Of a DNA stretch of 64,000 bases, positions 47,636-59,412 are shown in pieces (position 1 is the first letter of the stretch; each line of letters begins with the position of its first letter). This DNA is from Clitoria ternatea (Eukaryota > Streptophyta > Magnoliopsida > Fabales > Fabaceae), in contig CM075673.1 of the NCBI GenBank assembly GCA_037962975.1, forward strand, positions 163,514,667 through 163,578,666, in the 5' to 3' direction. The position numbers and the translations under genes were made by a program. A model generated the notes under the pieces. That model made no database searches and was not told the origin of the DNA. It saw nothing but the letters and a program-made list of their open reading frames with translations.

Positions 47636-48646
47636 CATCCTCAATAGTTGTCCCATAGCATCTAATGATTATAATGGCTGCCTCGTAACTTTCAGTATCC
47701 ATCAGTAGCTGTCCCACAGCTCATTGATGTCACAGTGGCTGCCTCGTAGCTATGCAATGCATGCGGATCTGTTCTAACAATGGGATATCAAATACAATAA
47801 TATATCTCAGCTCCCAGCTGATCCAGCTATTTTATAGGTATCAAACTGCTTGTCCACTCATGCAACACAGTCGCTTCCAGCGACAACGGTAGTGTTATGG
47901 GCTAGCCTCGAGTCCCACTCAAAAGGCTTGCCTTGAGTCCCACCCAAGGTATTTGGTGGAATCCCAAGAAACCACCACAGGGTCTAATCCATCCCATCTG
48001 GGCTAGCATTATAGGCCCTGCAGTCCTGTAAGCTCTCAAATGCACATGTTATGCACAAACATTAATCATATTCCATTCTCATCATTAATTAAGCTACTCT
48101 AGCTTGCCTCTAACATCAAATACATGTTATATCACATTATCTCAATTCAACCAATTCATAGCAAGCACACCAATTCATTTATCAACTTCAATACATCATA
48201 ATTAACAATCTCACATAAGAATGAATTTACAAACAAATCATTATCACTATATATCATAACGTATCTCACACAAGATCAATGCAATAGGGGATAACCACAC
48301 AATTTCACACATGCCATTAACATATAATCAAACCTATCAATACAATCCCACATCGACCTATCTCGTAATCTATTCCTAACTCATGCATTTAAGATATATA
48401 ATACTCTCCCTATCTGGAATAGATGATCTTATAAGCTCGAAATGTTATCCAACGCCTTCTAACCTTTTCGATCATAAATCTCAAGTTTCTAAAAATTCCT
48501 AAAATTATCAACAACTATATTTAATATCCTATACGCCATAATAATCATATTCTGAAGCCAAAACCACCAATGTACAACTATTTTGATATAGACAACTTAC
48601 CAAATAATGTCGTTGACTCTCAAACTTGAATCTGAAAAGTCCCCTT
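47636..48646 (-). repeat. middle piece of the old host LTR
   Basis: This is the old LTR between the Tat element and the solo LTR. Near 48385-48430 it carries TTAAGATATATAATACTC and GGAATAGATGAT, almost repeating 34455-34495 of the left piece, so the old LTR has an internal duplicated motif. No gene is present. Confidence 0.5.
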
Positions 48647-51009
48647 TGTAACACCCCCTTATATACACGAGATATAAAAAAAACTTTTAGAAAGATATAC
48701 ATATTTATCACTCTTTATCTCGCGTATACAAGGACGTATATACATCTGATTTCCTTTGAATATTGAAAGTAAAAAAAACATTGTCTTTCAATATTTGTCC
48801 ATAATGATAAAATAATTTATAGAAATCATAAGTGATAAATCATTACAGTATTATATCCGGATGGGAAAGTTTATCAAAGTTTAACCTTTACCTTGTTACA
48901 GTTATCTAACTTGATATTGTAATAAGGCAAGGTAAAACTAAACTATACCTCTACTACAAATGTGACCAATCATTTCCTAGTCCTTGAATCATCGAGTTTT
49001 GGAATCCTACTCTTGTCATATCTCTTTATCTATCTGATTGAGAATGAGACCACTTTACCCTCTTGTAATTACATATCCTTCCATCTTGAACCGCTAGCTA
49101 TATATCACATAACATATATTTTGGACACAAAATTCAAACAAGAAGGAGTGAGAAACAGATTATAATACTTTACAAATAAGACATAAGCATAAAGGTTTTC
49201 CCAAACTAATAAAATAATATCATTCAAAATTTCATACACAAATAATTATAAATATAGGGTTCTCACATACATAACAATCATATTTTCATTCATAATCATA
49301 CTTTCATTCATAATCATCCATACAGAATATCACAATCACATGTATGACATGTAATGCTTTTAATATTATCTCATTTAGTTTATGCATGTGGGCCCTTAAA
49401 GTTTTAATTTGCACTGGGCCAACCAGGAGTTTACACTGTTCCATAATTCCAGATAATAACATAAATGCCTTTGTAGCGTATGAACAGCTCAACTGGCGTG
49501 GAAACACTTAGAGGCTAGTCAGACTGAGAAAGTTTTTATTGTGAAAGTACCCGACACTAGGGAGCGACCCCAGGTCACCTGAAGCACCCTTTCACACTCT
49601 TTCATCCCAAGGCTCGCAATTAAGCCTCCTCTAATGTATCCTCTGTTTCTATAATCCGTCCCCAGGCAATATCACATCTCATTTCTCTTTAATGATTCAT
49701 GATGCATGAACTACTCACATATTTAGTTGGTTAAGACTTTTAGAAACTCAATTCTTAAATACCATAAAGGTTCACAAAATCATCTCAATAAACTGTACAT
49801 TCCCATAAGTTCTTCTTTGAACTTCTATTATACGGAAACAAATTTAGTACAGTCTTCAAATTTAAATCTCACCAAATTTGAGTTTCCAAGCCTTAAATAT
49901 CTCAAAACTTTCTCTTAAAAAACTTCACATATTTACATAATCTTTCCAAATTTGAATCTTAACTAGATTGAGTTTAGAAATCTCGACTATAATAAAATAT
50001 CATTTAGTTATTTCATTAGGGAAAACCAATTTAAATTTTTGAGTTCTAAAAGAAAATATATATATTTTTAAAATCATTAACTAAGAATACTTAAAACTAT
50101 AAAAATTTTCTTTAATTCAAGAATTAATTATCTCAACTTCTGATTTTCATAAAATAACTTCTTTCTAATACTAGATTTTACTCTAGAGATTAAAAATAAA
50201 GTTAATAAAAATTATTTATAAGAAGAAATAAAAGACTAAAAAAATGATAAAATACTTTCTCTTAAAATAAAAATTTAAAGAGTAAGGTAAGAAAATTCTT
50301 ACTGAGTTTTAACTTTTCGTCATGTTTGTTATATGCTCAAACTCCATATCACAAGGTCATCAATCATTCATCATTCACAATCAAGTATTATAATATCATC
50401 AATCACAATCAAATATCATCAAATCACAAATATTATTAATCACAGTCTAGTATTATAAATCACAATATCATTAATCAAAATCAAATGTTATTAATTATAA
50501 TCAAATCAAATCAACTAAATATCGCTCATAAATATAATTCAAATTTTAATTGTTATTTAAATTAGTAGAGTTGATTTTGAGTCCTTATAATTCATTCCTC
50601 GCACAGGTCTATATAAGTCCATATATATAATTCAGTCTTCGCATAGGTATAGTTCAGTCCATACAGGTCATAATAGTCCAAGTCCATGCATAGGTTCAGT
50701 CGAGTTCGCATAGGTTATCCAGGTATTTGCATAGGTATTTAGATCAAGTTATACAAGATACTCAATTCAAAATTTATTATAAATTTTTAAGTTAAATAGT
50801 TATTATTTTAAAATAATAATATTATTAAATTTTAAAGGAGTAGGGGACTCCTCCCATTATTCTTATGTCTCTTCATATTATATCCTTATCTCACTCTCCC
50901 TTACCTCTTGTATACTGATTCGTTATTGAAAATCCGTGCGCGCCTCGTCTCCGAGTTCTAAAACATACCAATTTCATTTTAATATAGTTACAAGATAAAA
51001 ATTAAGATT

Positions 51010-51277
51010 ACTACTAATGGTAAATTTTGAATAGTGAATAGTGAATAGTAAATCGTGAATAATAACAACAAATACTAAAACATGAATAGTAATGATAAAT
51101 AGTAAATCGTGAATAGTAACCATAAATAGTAAATCGTGAATAGTAACGGTAAATAGTAAAACGTAAATAGTAAAAGTAAATAGTAACAATAGATAGTAAT
51201 TTACTATTTGAATAGTAATTTACTATTGAAATAGTAATTTACTATTGAAATAGTATTTTACTATTTAGAATAGTAAC
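51010..51277. repeat. AATAGTAA/TTTACTATT tandem and palindromic array
   Basis: The first part (51010-51190) repeats AAATAGTAAATCGTGAATAG and close variants with a period near 26 bp. The second (51192-51277) repeats about four times an 18-20-bp unit AATAGTAATTTACTATTGAA whose core AATAGTAATTTACTATT is a near-perfect palindrome. The valine/isoleucine-rich minus frame here (50974-51189) is a repeat artefact. Confidence 0.75.
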
Positions 51278-51497
51278 TTAAAATAATATTATTTCCAGTA
51301 TAATAATAGATTTCTAAAAACGATATGAAAATAACCCTAAAAAATATAAAAGAGGGGTATTCTTACCTTAGAATTTTAGCAGAACCTTCTTCCTAAAATT
51401 TTATTTCTCTCTCTTACTTCCACCACTATCTCACTAGCACTACTATATTAAGAAAACTTAATCTAAAATTGTGAATTCTAAAGAAGAATTCCTTCGG

Positions 51498-51505
51498 TAT
51501 TTATA
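51498..51505 (-). promoter_or_regulatory. TATA box of the second solo LTR
   Basis: On the minus strand CTATAAATACC is followed by ATTCTTC-rich leader sequence. Position relative to the LTR start and orientation define this LTR as minus sense. Confidence 0.5.
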
Positions 51506-52418
51506 GGAAGGAAAATTACTATGCATTCCATTATTTTAATATAAAAGTACTGTGCATTTTTTGAAATTTAAATCCTGGTTACTATGCACCTCTTGAAAAT
51601 TTCGTACATGCACAGTGTTTTGCATAGTAAATATCAGCTGAATTATTAAGTCAAATAGTAACCTTTCACTCGGTATATTTTAAATATTCAAAATTAGTCT
51701 TTTTTGAAATTTAGCGATAGTATATCAGTTCTCACTAATTTTATGATAAGTAATATAAAGCTTAAATTTTAAAAACCTAAAATTTTCTATTAATAAAAAT
51801 TTATTGATACGTTTTTGATTTTTTGACGATTGGTAAAAATCAAGATTTTACTCAAACCAATAATTTTTAGATAAGTCTACTTGAAATGGATTTTAGAAAA
51901 TTTTCTTATAATTTAAATTCACTTTCTTGTAAATATTTTTAATTTTAAGTAACTTTATATGAATTTAAAATTATTTAAAATATATTATTTTATTAAAATA
52001 TTTCAAAATTTTCAAAAAATTCAAGAAAATCATAAATATTATGTAGATCAAAAAGTTTTAAAGAACCACAGTCTAATTCCTTCAAAATTTTATTTTAAAA
52101 TTCTAATAAAAGTTAAATCACAAATATGTAAAAATATAAATATAAAAATATAAAATAAAAGTTGTGAATAAGAAATATATTTAAAATTCTTAATATAATT
52201 TTATTAATCAATGAATATTAATTAAGTCATTTTAAAATTCTCATTCAAAATACATAAATATTTTTATTTTATTTTTTTATTTTAAAAAAATAAATAATTA
52301 AATATAAATACCAAAATTTCATAAAAATTGATAATAATAAACTAACTAATAGTAAGTATTTCTCATTATAGATATATTAATATCTATTTTCTATTTCAGT
52401 AGAAAATGGGATGTTACA

Positions 52419-53009
52419 CCCAACGCTGCCCAAGGTTCAAAATTAACTCAAACACCACCTAAAGCTATGGAAACAACACCATTAAGAACAACACTCACGA
52501 AATGAAAACCATAGAAGCAATGGGTGCCTTTAAGCTTACCAAAACGAAAGAGATTGAGAACCCTAAAGCCACAAACGTTGCCCCGACAAGATAACAACTT
52601 CAATTAATTCTAAATTCACAAAATTGAAGAGATTAAGAGATAGGGTTCAAGAATTTCACAAAACTGAACTTGGGTATATATGGTTCTACCTCAAAATTGG
52701 AAAACAAAAGCTTCTTCCTTCACCAACAATGGCTGCCGAGAAGAAAGGGAGATGGAATAGAGCTGGTAACTTGCTTTAGTTTATAGAAACTTGAAAAGAA
52801 AATGGTGGATGAAATGAAGAATTGTCACGGAAGAAGAAGAAAGCAAAGCACCCTATTCCTTGCATGTATGAGCACGAAGTGAGGGAGAAAAGATTGGAAA
52901 TTAATTTGCATTTCATTAAGGGCGCTAATTAATATAAATTACCCATAAATTCTAGATTAGAAAGTTGCACACATGACTTGTTTTTCTTAAAATATCACGA
53001 CATTTTACA
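52419..53009 (-). repeat. right (5', minus-sense) piece of the old host LTR, with promoter
   Basis: On the minus strand TTTCTATAAACTAAAGC (about 52777-52793) is a likely TATA region, followed by CTATTCCATCTCCCTTTC. The piece ends at ATTTTACA (53009). No gene. Confidence 0.45.
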
Positions 53010-53731
53010 ATTTATTTTATAATAGTATTGAATCATTTAAAAAATTTAATTATAATAATTATATATAACCAAAATTTGGTTTTGATAAAAGTAGTCTAGC
53101 TTGAAAAGGATCTAGCTCTGGGCATTTTCAAAAATATCCTTATGTAGATTGATGCAAATTCAGAGTAACATTCTTTATGCTTCAAGAGTCTGAAATCTGA
53201 TATCTTGAAGAAATGTGTGTGTTAAGTCTAAGAGGTGAAACTTTATGAGGAACGTAACTCAGCAGTCCAAAGGCCTAGAAGGGTGCACTTGAATCAGACT
53301 CTTGTTGAACATTGTCTTATGTTAGACTTTTCTTGGAACAGACTTGGATGAGAATTAGTTTTAGTCCCCTGCAGACTTGTTTTGAAATATTTCGCATAGC
53401 TCAAGACAGACTTTTAAGTGATAGACTCCCCCTTTCATTTATAACGCATGCATCACCGACATGTGATATGAAACACTCAATTAGAGAGGTTAGATAACAT
53501 ATAGGCAGATTTTATTTAATTAAATGTCTTGATATGTGTTATTAACAAATCTAGGGGTCTTCAAATAATAACCAAAATTTTCAAAGTCCTTTGCAAAATA
53601 GACTTGGTTCTAACACAAGGGTTAATTTTGTATTTTAGTCTGAATATTATATCAGGACATATTTCATGACTCAATGAATACTTACAGAGGCACTTAAGGA
53701 TCAATTACCAAAAAGGCCCTTACATTAGTTG
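53010..53731. other. spacer between the old LTR and the Ogre-like element
   Basis: AT-rich near 53010-53090, then mixed sequence with no domain. The 61-aa frame at 53312-53497 is unsupported. AGTTG at 53727-53731 is the presumed left target site of the next element. Confidence 0.45.
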
Positions 53732-54060
53732 TGTGAACACCTCTTTTTGTCCGGCCAATTGGTACAGTTCCATCCTTTGAGCACTCTTTTATGCGCATGG
53801 TTCATTTGAAAATTCATAACTCCTTCATACGATCTTTGGTTTGCGCAAACCCGGTCTCTAAATTTTCGTAACAAAATTGTCTACGACTTTTGTGAAGACC
53901 TTGAAGGCTGAATCCTTACCAATTGGTACAGTTTTAATAATCTTCCTGGACTTGCTCTAGTTTCATGACTGCTCTGCACATCTTTAAGAAAAAATTCATA
54001 TCTCCCTCATATGATACTGAAATGACCCCATTCTTTTTTCTATGGCTCCATATCAAAGAT

Positions 54061-54420
54061 ATCTACAAACTTCATGAAGGCCACAAAAGCTAATTCTCCA
54101 CCCATTTTGCCCAGTGAATTTATTTTGCTTGCAAATGTATTTCCGTCACACTCTGGAGCAGTTTTCATAGATGGGTCATATCTCCCTCGTTTCTTGATGA
54201 AAATTTTTGTGCCATATATCAAATTAAATCTAAGAGAAAGATCTACAAACTTCATGAAGGGCACAAAAGCTAATTCTCTACCCATTTTGCCCAGTGAATT
54301 TATTTTACATGCAAAGGTATTTTCGTCAGAGTCTGGAGCAGTTTTCGTAGATGAGTCATATCTCCCTCATTTCTTGATGAAAATTTTTGTGCCATATATC
54401 AAATTAAAGCTAAGAGAAAG
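54061..54420 (+). repeat. two tandem 180-bp units in the Ogre-like LTR
   Basis: ATCTACAAACTTCATGAAGG starts at 54061 and 54241, and an incomplete third start ATCTACAACTTTCATG lies at 54421. The two units differ at roughly a dozen positions. Confidence 0.9.
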
Positions 54421-54507
54421 ATCTACAACTTTCATGTTGGACTCTTTTTCAAATTTGGTACGCATCAGCCCTCAAATGCACGAGCAAGTTTGTGATGGTG
54501 GGCAAGG

Positions 54508-54611
54508 CACTAAAGATCATAATGGAGCACTAAGGATCATAATGGAGCACTAAAGCATCATAATGGGGCACTAAAGATCATAATGGAGCACTTAAGTTGA
54601 TAATGGAGCAC
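54508..54611 (+). repeat. five tandem 20-22-bp units
   Basis: Units of the form CACTAAAGATCATAATGGAG recur head to tail, immediately upstream of the TATA box, in U3, where they could act as repeated enhancer-like sites. Confidence 0.8.
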
Positions 54612-54682
54612 CATGGACTTGTTAATTGGAGAGTGCACCTTCCATTACAAATTTTTTATGGCAATGGCTGCTTTTGCATTCC

Positions 54683-54690
54683 TATAAATA
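54683..54690 (+). promoter_or_regulatory. TATA box of the Ogre-like LTR
   Basis: CCTATAAATAGGCACC is an ideal plant TATA context. The start of transcription should be near 54715-54720. Confidence 0.7.
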
Positions 54691-55909
54691 GGCACCATGA
54701 GCATTCATTCAAGGGGGGATTCTTGATTGAAGGCAATCAAGTCTTGGGAAGCCATTCGTTTCTTCTCTTCTTCTTCCCTGTGGCATTTCTTCTTCCAGCA
54801 AGTTTTTTTTTCATTTCCAGCAAGTTTCTTTTCATTTCCAAGTTTTTTTCATTTCCGGGTTAGTTTCTTTTCCAGATTATTATGTTCTTTTCTTTTCTTT
54901 ACTTTTCTTTGTAGTTGTTATTATGTAGTTTCATTTCTTCTTCCAGCAAGTTTCTTTTCATTTCCAAGTTTTTCATTTCCATGTTATTTTAAATATAGTA
55001 ATAAGTTTTGCATATGTTTTATTTTCTAGCCTAAAAATTTCCATTTTTTAAAAAAACAGTGTCGTACGGGAATACCCCCGTCTACACCATCTCCTTAGGA
55101 TCCATACACGTGCGAAGAACTTTGTCTTGTATGAGTTCCCCACCTCAAATAACTTCCATCATCATGTTCCGAGTCAAAAAAGTATTTTTTCTCAAAACTA
55201 CGTAACCCTGATTTCTTGATAATTCAAGAATACGTAGGAGCAGGACTTTAACTCCTGTCGGGCCCATCTTTTTTTATTTTTTTATTTTTTTGATTTATTT
55301 CCTTACTTTCATTTTTCTTTCATAAATGTTCTTCTTTTTGGTCGCTTCCGTGAAAATCAATTTAGACGTGACGTCTTGTTGATTTCCCCCTAGTTTTTGC
55401 TCAAGCCTCGCCATAATTCATAGGGAAGGGATACTTAGGACGAGACGTCCCGCTTATCTCTTTCCTATCCCTGTTTTTTTTTCGAGAATGTCTAATTTAG
55501 GCGTGACGCCTTATTAGCATTCTCTTCCCCTCTCTGTCTTATATCGAAGTCGAGTTTAATCCGGATGAAACGTTCCATTGACCTCGCTTCGACATTCTAT
55601 GTTTGTACAGTTCTCTACTCCATTCTATCATTTTCAAAATAAAAGGGAAGAAACCATGTTTTATTTAAGGCTATTTATATTGTTCTTTCAATCTTGGTAC
55701 TGTCTTTGACAGGCGATGTAGGGTGCTAATACCTTCCCTACTCGTAATCGACTCCCGAACTTGGATTTCAATTTTTTAACCAGTGCTTTATTGAACTTAG
55801 TTTTTTCCCAATGTTTTTCCTATGGATAAAAATGTTGGTGGCGACTCCCTGTTTCATTCCACCCCTTCTTTCTTTCTCGCCGCGCCGTCGCGTTCCAGGT
55901 TGCGACAGA

Positions 55910-55928
55910 TGGCGACTCCACTGGGGAC
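55910..55928 (+). promoter_or_regulatory. primer-binding site, Ogre type
   Basis: TGGCGACTCCACTGGGGAC follows the LTR after two bases. From memory this is the tRNA-Arg-class primer site of legume Ogre elements. Confidence 0.75.
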
Positions 55929-57071
55929 ACTTAAGAGAGTCAGGCCAGTTTGATTGAAAGCGCATGTTCTTTTATATAGCCTTTGTTAGCTTGGATTTCT
56001 TCCCCCTTGTTTTATTTTCTGTTAATTGTTGTGGAAGTTTGTTCTTGTTTTAATTGTATCTTGTTATTTGTTACATTATCTATGTTTGCATGCTTGTTGA
56101 ACCCTAGGGTAGAGGACCATGTTACTTTCCTGTAATTATTGAACCCTAGGGTAGACGACTTTGTATATTTGTTCTGTGTTTGTTCTTTGTGCAGAATGGA
56201 GTAAGGTAAAAAGTATTGAATGCCCTTTCACACACTACACTCACAAATTACTCGCACACACTTATGAGTGGCGCCCTATACCCGGGCCCCAAATGAAGCT
56301 TAAGTTAGGAGAGGTTGGTAACGGAATCGTATGGGATGTACTTCCTATCCGGTGTTCGTGAGAACCTCAACCAGAGTTCGACCTCTCATGATATACGCAC
56401 CTAGTGGTTCCCCACTGTTGCGTCCCTGTCATGGGTAGGATCTTGGCTCTGGTGACCTTCTAGAAGTCTAGAATGAGCCACCTGGTGTGAAGAGCCACTT
56501 TTAGACAAACCATAGGGCCTATAGAAAACTTTCAACAAAACCCAACCTAGGCCACAAAAGGGCAAACTTTACTTTACCTTATGTCATTTTTGCTTTCCCC
56601 TTTTATCCAAGAAAATGAATTATCTACCACCCGCAGATTTACTGAGTTATTGAAATATTGACTCGTTTTGAAACACACAGTATTCTTCGGGTGAATACAT
56701 AGTCCTCCTTTGGTCATGTACCCTTTGAGTATCTATGGAAATTGACATGGGATTGAACTTAAGAAATAAGGGCTGTAATTGCCCGAAGAAGATGTCTGAG
56801 CTAGAGGCTCCCGCCACAGGATAAAAGATTTCTTCTGTCTTCACAAATATCCCATATTAATTTCTATGATTACCATACCTAGTACTTTTGAATGATAAGT
56901 TCTAAGGAATGGTCAAAGGATACTCGCCAAAGTCTGTGATTGTTTCCCACAACATTTTCCTTCTTTTTATTTCTGCCTAACATTTATTTCTTCTTTTTTT
57001 TTTAAAAAAAAAAAAAAGACACCAACGTCACGGGTAGGCATCCTTACCAGACCCGGCTCCAAAAGAAACTC
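55929..57071 (+). other. untranslated leader of the Ogre-like element
   Basis: No long frame. TTGAACCCTAGGGTAGA occurs twice (near 56097 and 56145). A frame of 66 codons at 56161-56361 has no domain. Ogre elements have long leaders before gag. Confidence 0.55.
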
Positions 57072-59183
57072 ATGGCTGAGGCAGAAGCTATTGAAGGAAA
57101 CTTTAGAACCGAGTTCGATCAGCTGAAAGAGCGAGTCGCGGAGTTAACTAAACTCTTAGAAAAGAAACTTACCGAAGGAGGCTCCTATGCAGGTGTTGAG
57201 GATGCCCAACAGCAGCCTGCCACCGCGCCACCTCCCCTTGATTCTGACCCAGCAAGAACCCAACTCCCTAACACAACGACACCCCCTCTCACCATTCATG
57301 TCGGGAGACCTAACCCTGCCATTGAGACCCAGCCACCTTACGGCCAGTCTTACGCACAACATACATTTGTCGGTCTAGACGGCAACCCAGTACCTTTTCC
57401 ACTTTATGGCCTACCCCCGGGGTACTATCCCCCGCTCGCTAACCAACAAGACGCCCACAACCAGCAAGCGGTAAATCCTCATGCTTCATACCCCACACAA
57501 CCAAATATGCCACCACTCCACCAAACCCAAAACACGCAAGCCCATGACCCAAAAACCTACCAAACCCAAAACACGCAAGCCCATGACCTACAAACTTACC
57601 AAACCCAAAACACACAAGCCCCGATGGCCCAGCCAACCTACAACGCCCAAGCCCAAAATACACAAGCCCAGATAACCCAGCCGACTTATGCTATGGCCCA
57701 TCCTCAAGGTCCCTCACCAAATACAGGCCTAGTAAACCAGTCCCATATGTTGCCTCTGTTCAACCAGTCATTCGGCTATCCGTATGGATACGGAACCCCC
57801 TATGGGACCAACCTCCAAGATACAACCCGCGCGGTCGCGGCTCCTCGGAGGGAAAGGATAGAGATCTTAGAAGAGCGTTTAAGAATGATGGAAGACGCCG
57901 GAGGTTTTGGACTAATAGATGCTTCGAAGCTATGTTTAGTCACAGATGTTATCCTCCCGCCTAAATTCAAGATGCCAGACTTTGACAAGTATCGGGGAAT
58001 GACTTGTCCTAAGAATCATCTCACAATGTATTGTCGAAAGATGGCATCTTACTCTTCTAATGACCAACTGTTGATCCACTGCTTCCAAGATAGTCTAGCA
58101 GGAGCTGCTCTTACATGGTATGCTCACCTTGATCGGAACCGTATCCGTTGTTGGAAAGACCTGGCAGATGCCTTCCTTAGACAATATAAGTATAACATGG
58201 ATATGGCACCCAACAGGGTTCATTTACAAAATATGGTGAAGAGGGACAGTGAAACGTTCAAGGAGTATGCCCAACGATGGAGAGAAACAGCGGCGCAAGT
58301 GGATCCCCCATTGTTGGAAAAAGAAATAGTCGCAATGTTTATCGACACACTCCCATCACCTTTCTACGGCAAGATGATTGGTAGTGTTTTAGCCAACTTC
58401 TCCGACATTGTGACTATTGGGGAAAGAGTGGAGAGTGGAATACGAACGGGTAAGATCACTCAAGGCTCATCTGGGGCAAACATGACGAGGAAGCCGGCAC
58501 CTGGGAGAAGGGACGGAGAAACTAATTCCATCTCTTCTAATCAAAAGACGGCTCCGCCGAGACCATTCACTCCTACCATGATTCAAGCTCCCAATCCTTA
58601 TGTGGCCGTAGCCACTTATGGCCCGATAGCTCATACTCCTCACTTCCGCCCACCCATGGTAAGAGCTCCAATGCCACAACCCATGCCATACCATCACCCA
58701 CAGCAAGTAGCTCAACCACCCAACCATAATTAGAACCCAAGGAATCCCAACAATGAGCGCACCCCGGTGCAGTTCGATCTAATTCCCATAACATATTCCG
58801 AACTTTTTCCAATCCTCGTTCAGGAAGGTCTGTTGGTTTCATGCCCCATGAAGCCATTGCAACCTCCTTATCCAAGGGGATATGACCCAGACGCTCATTG
58901 TGATTACCACGCTGGGGCACCGGGGCATTCCACAGAAAATTACATGGCTCTGAAATATAAAGTGAGAGATTTGATCAAAGCCGAATGGATCGATTTTAAA
59001 GAAGGAAGCCCTAACGTGGTCAAGAATCCCCTGCCTAATCATAGAAGCTCAGAAGTTAATGCCGTGGTGGTTGATAGTTTTGATAACAATGTTGATTTGG
59101 TGACCGCTTACCTGCCGGGCCGAGAGCTCAGTAACTGGGAAGCTGTCGAACTCCCTACGATTTTAAATGATTCACCAAAGTAA
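57072..59183 (+). pseudogene. gag: Ogre-like gag and adjoining region, one in-frame TAG
   Basis: The first open frame codes for 553 aa to TAG at 58731-58733, and the same frame continues to TAA at 59183. The N-terminus (about 10-40) is coiled coil (FDQLKERVAELTKLLEKKL). A P/Q/T-rich linker holds 13-residue repeats (TQNTQAHDPKTYQ type). The capsid-like Retrotrans_gag domain spans about 300-470, with FKMPDFDKYRGMTCPKNHLT, LTWYAHLDRNRIRCWKDLA and FKEYAQRWRE. After the TAG comes the Ogre-type segment with CDYHAGAPGHSTENYMALK, a zinc-motif remnant where the last cysteine is tyrosine, then LIKAEWIDF and PNVVKNPLPNH. No protease active site is present. If readthrough is inefficient the product ends at 553 aa, still a full capsid domain. 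Confidence 0.85.
57522..57625 (+). repeat. 39-bp in-frame repeats in the gag linker
   Basis: CAAACCCAAAACACGCAAGC starts at 57522, 57561 and 57600, an exact period of 39 (13 codons). The frame is kept, so the protein has a flexible repetitive linker of variable length. Confidence 0.85.
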
Positions 59184-59412
59184 TTTGTCATTGCCTTAAA
59201 AGTCTTGTTTATCCCTCTGCTATGCCTAAGGCTTTGGGACTTTCCATGTAATAAAGGCGAAACAAACTTGTTTTACCAGTCAATCAATAAATGCGTATCG
59301 ATATTCTAAAAAAAAATTTTCATCCCTTTATCCTTGCATTGATTTATTTTCTTTACTTGTTTGTTCCTCTTTTTCTTTCCTTTTTATTTTTTGCCATAAC
59401 GCACTAAATTGC
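59184..59412 (+). other. non-coding Ogre-like spacer after gag
   Basis: T-rich and stop-dense. AATAAATGCG near 59286 resembles a poly(A) signal, which could terminate a gag-only transcript. This is not tested. Confidence 0.35.

Larger units (their letters stand above)
48647..52418 (-). mobile_element. second solo LTR (3772 bp), minus sense
   Basis: It starts TGTAACACCCCCTTATATAC and ends AATGGGATGTTACA, so the termini read TGTAACAYCCC inward from both sides. Flanks CCCTT and CCCAA match at only three of five bases, so the target duplication is doubtful or mutated. On the minus strand a TATA box TATAAATA (51498-51505) lies about 0.91 kb from the LTR start and is followed by a leader. No internal coding region is present. 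The whole is AT-rich and contains an array of AATAGTAA-type repeats. Confidence 0.65.
34043..53009 (-). mobile_element. old minus-sense large LTR (about 3.45 kb), host of two nested insertions
   Basis: The left edge reads TGTAATGCCTCGACCG. The proposed right edge ends CACGACATTTTACA, so the termini are TGTAA...TTACA and pair imperfectly. The LTR survives in three pieces: 34043-35895, 47636-48646 and 52419-53009. The first gap is the Tat element, whose ATAAT target duplication joins pieces one and two; the second gap is the solo LTR 48647-52418. On the minus strand a TATA-like CTATAAACTAAAG (about 52779-52790) is followed by a CT-rich leader, and near 35735-35770 the minus strand reads GCTCACCCCTACACC, a layout seen in chromovirus LTR 3' parts. 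No clean target duplication was found (TACAT against ATTTA), so the outer ends are inferred. Confidence 0.5.
53732..55907 (+). repeat. 5' LTR of the Ogre-like element (2176 bp)
   Basis: TG...CA ends. Inside: two 180-bp tandem units (54061-54420), a cluster of five 20-22-bp units (about 54508-54611), the TATA box, a (T/C)-rich segment with repeated TTTCATTTCCAGCAAG, and palindromic ACGTGACGTC-type motifs in the U5 part (55365-55512). Short frames in it (for example 54074-54553) merely cross the 180-bp units. Confidence 0.85.

Noticed and set aside
54074..54553. 159-codon frame in the Ogre-like LTR
   Set aside because: It just crosses the two 180-bp units and lies in U3, upstream of the TATA box; no domain.
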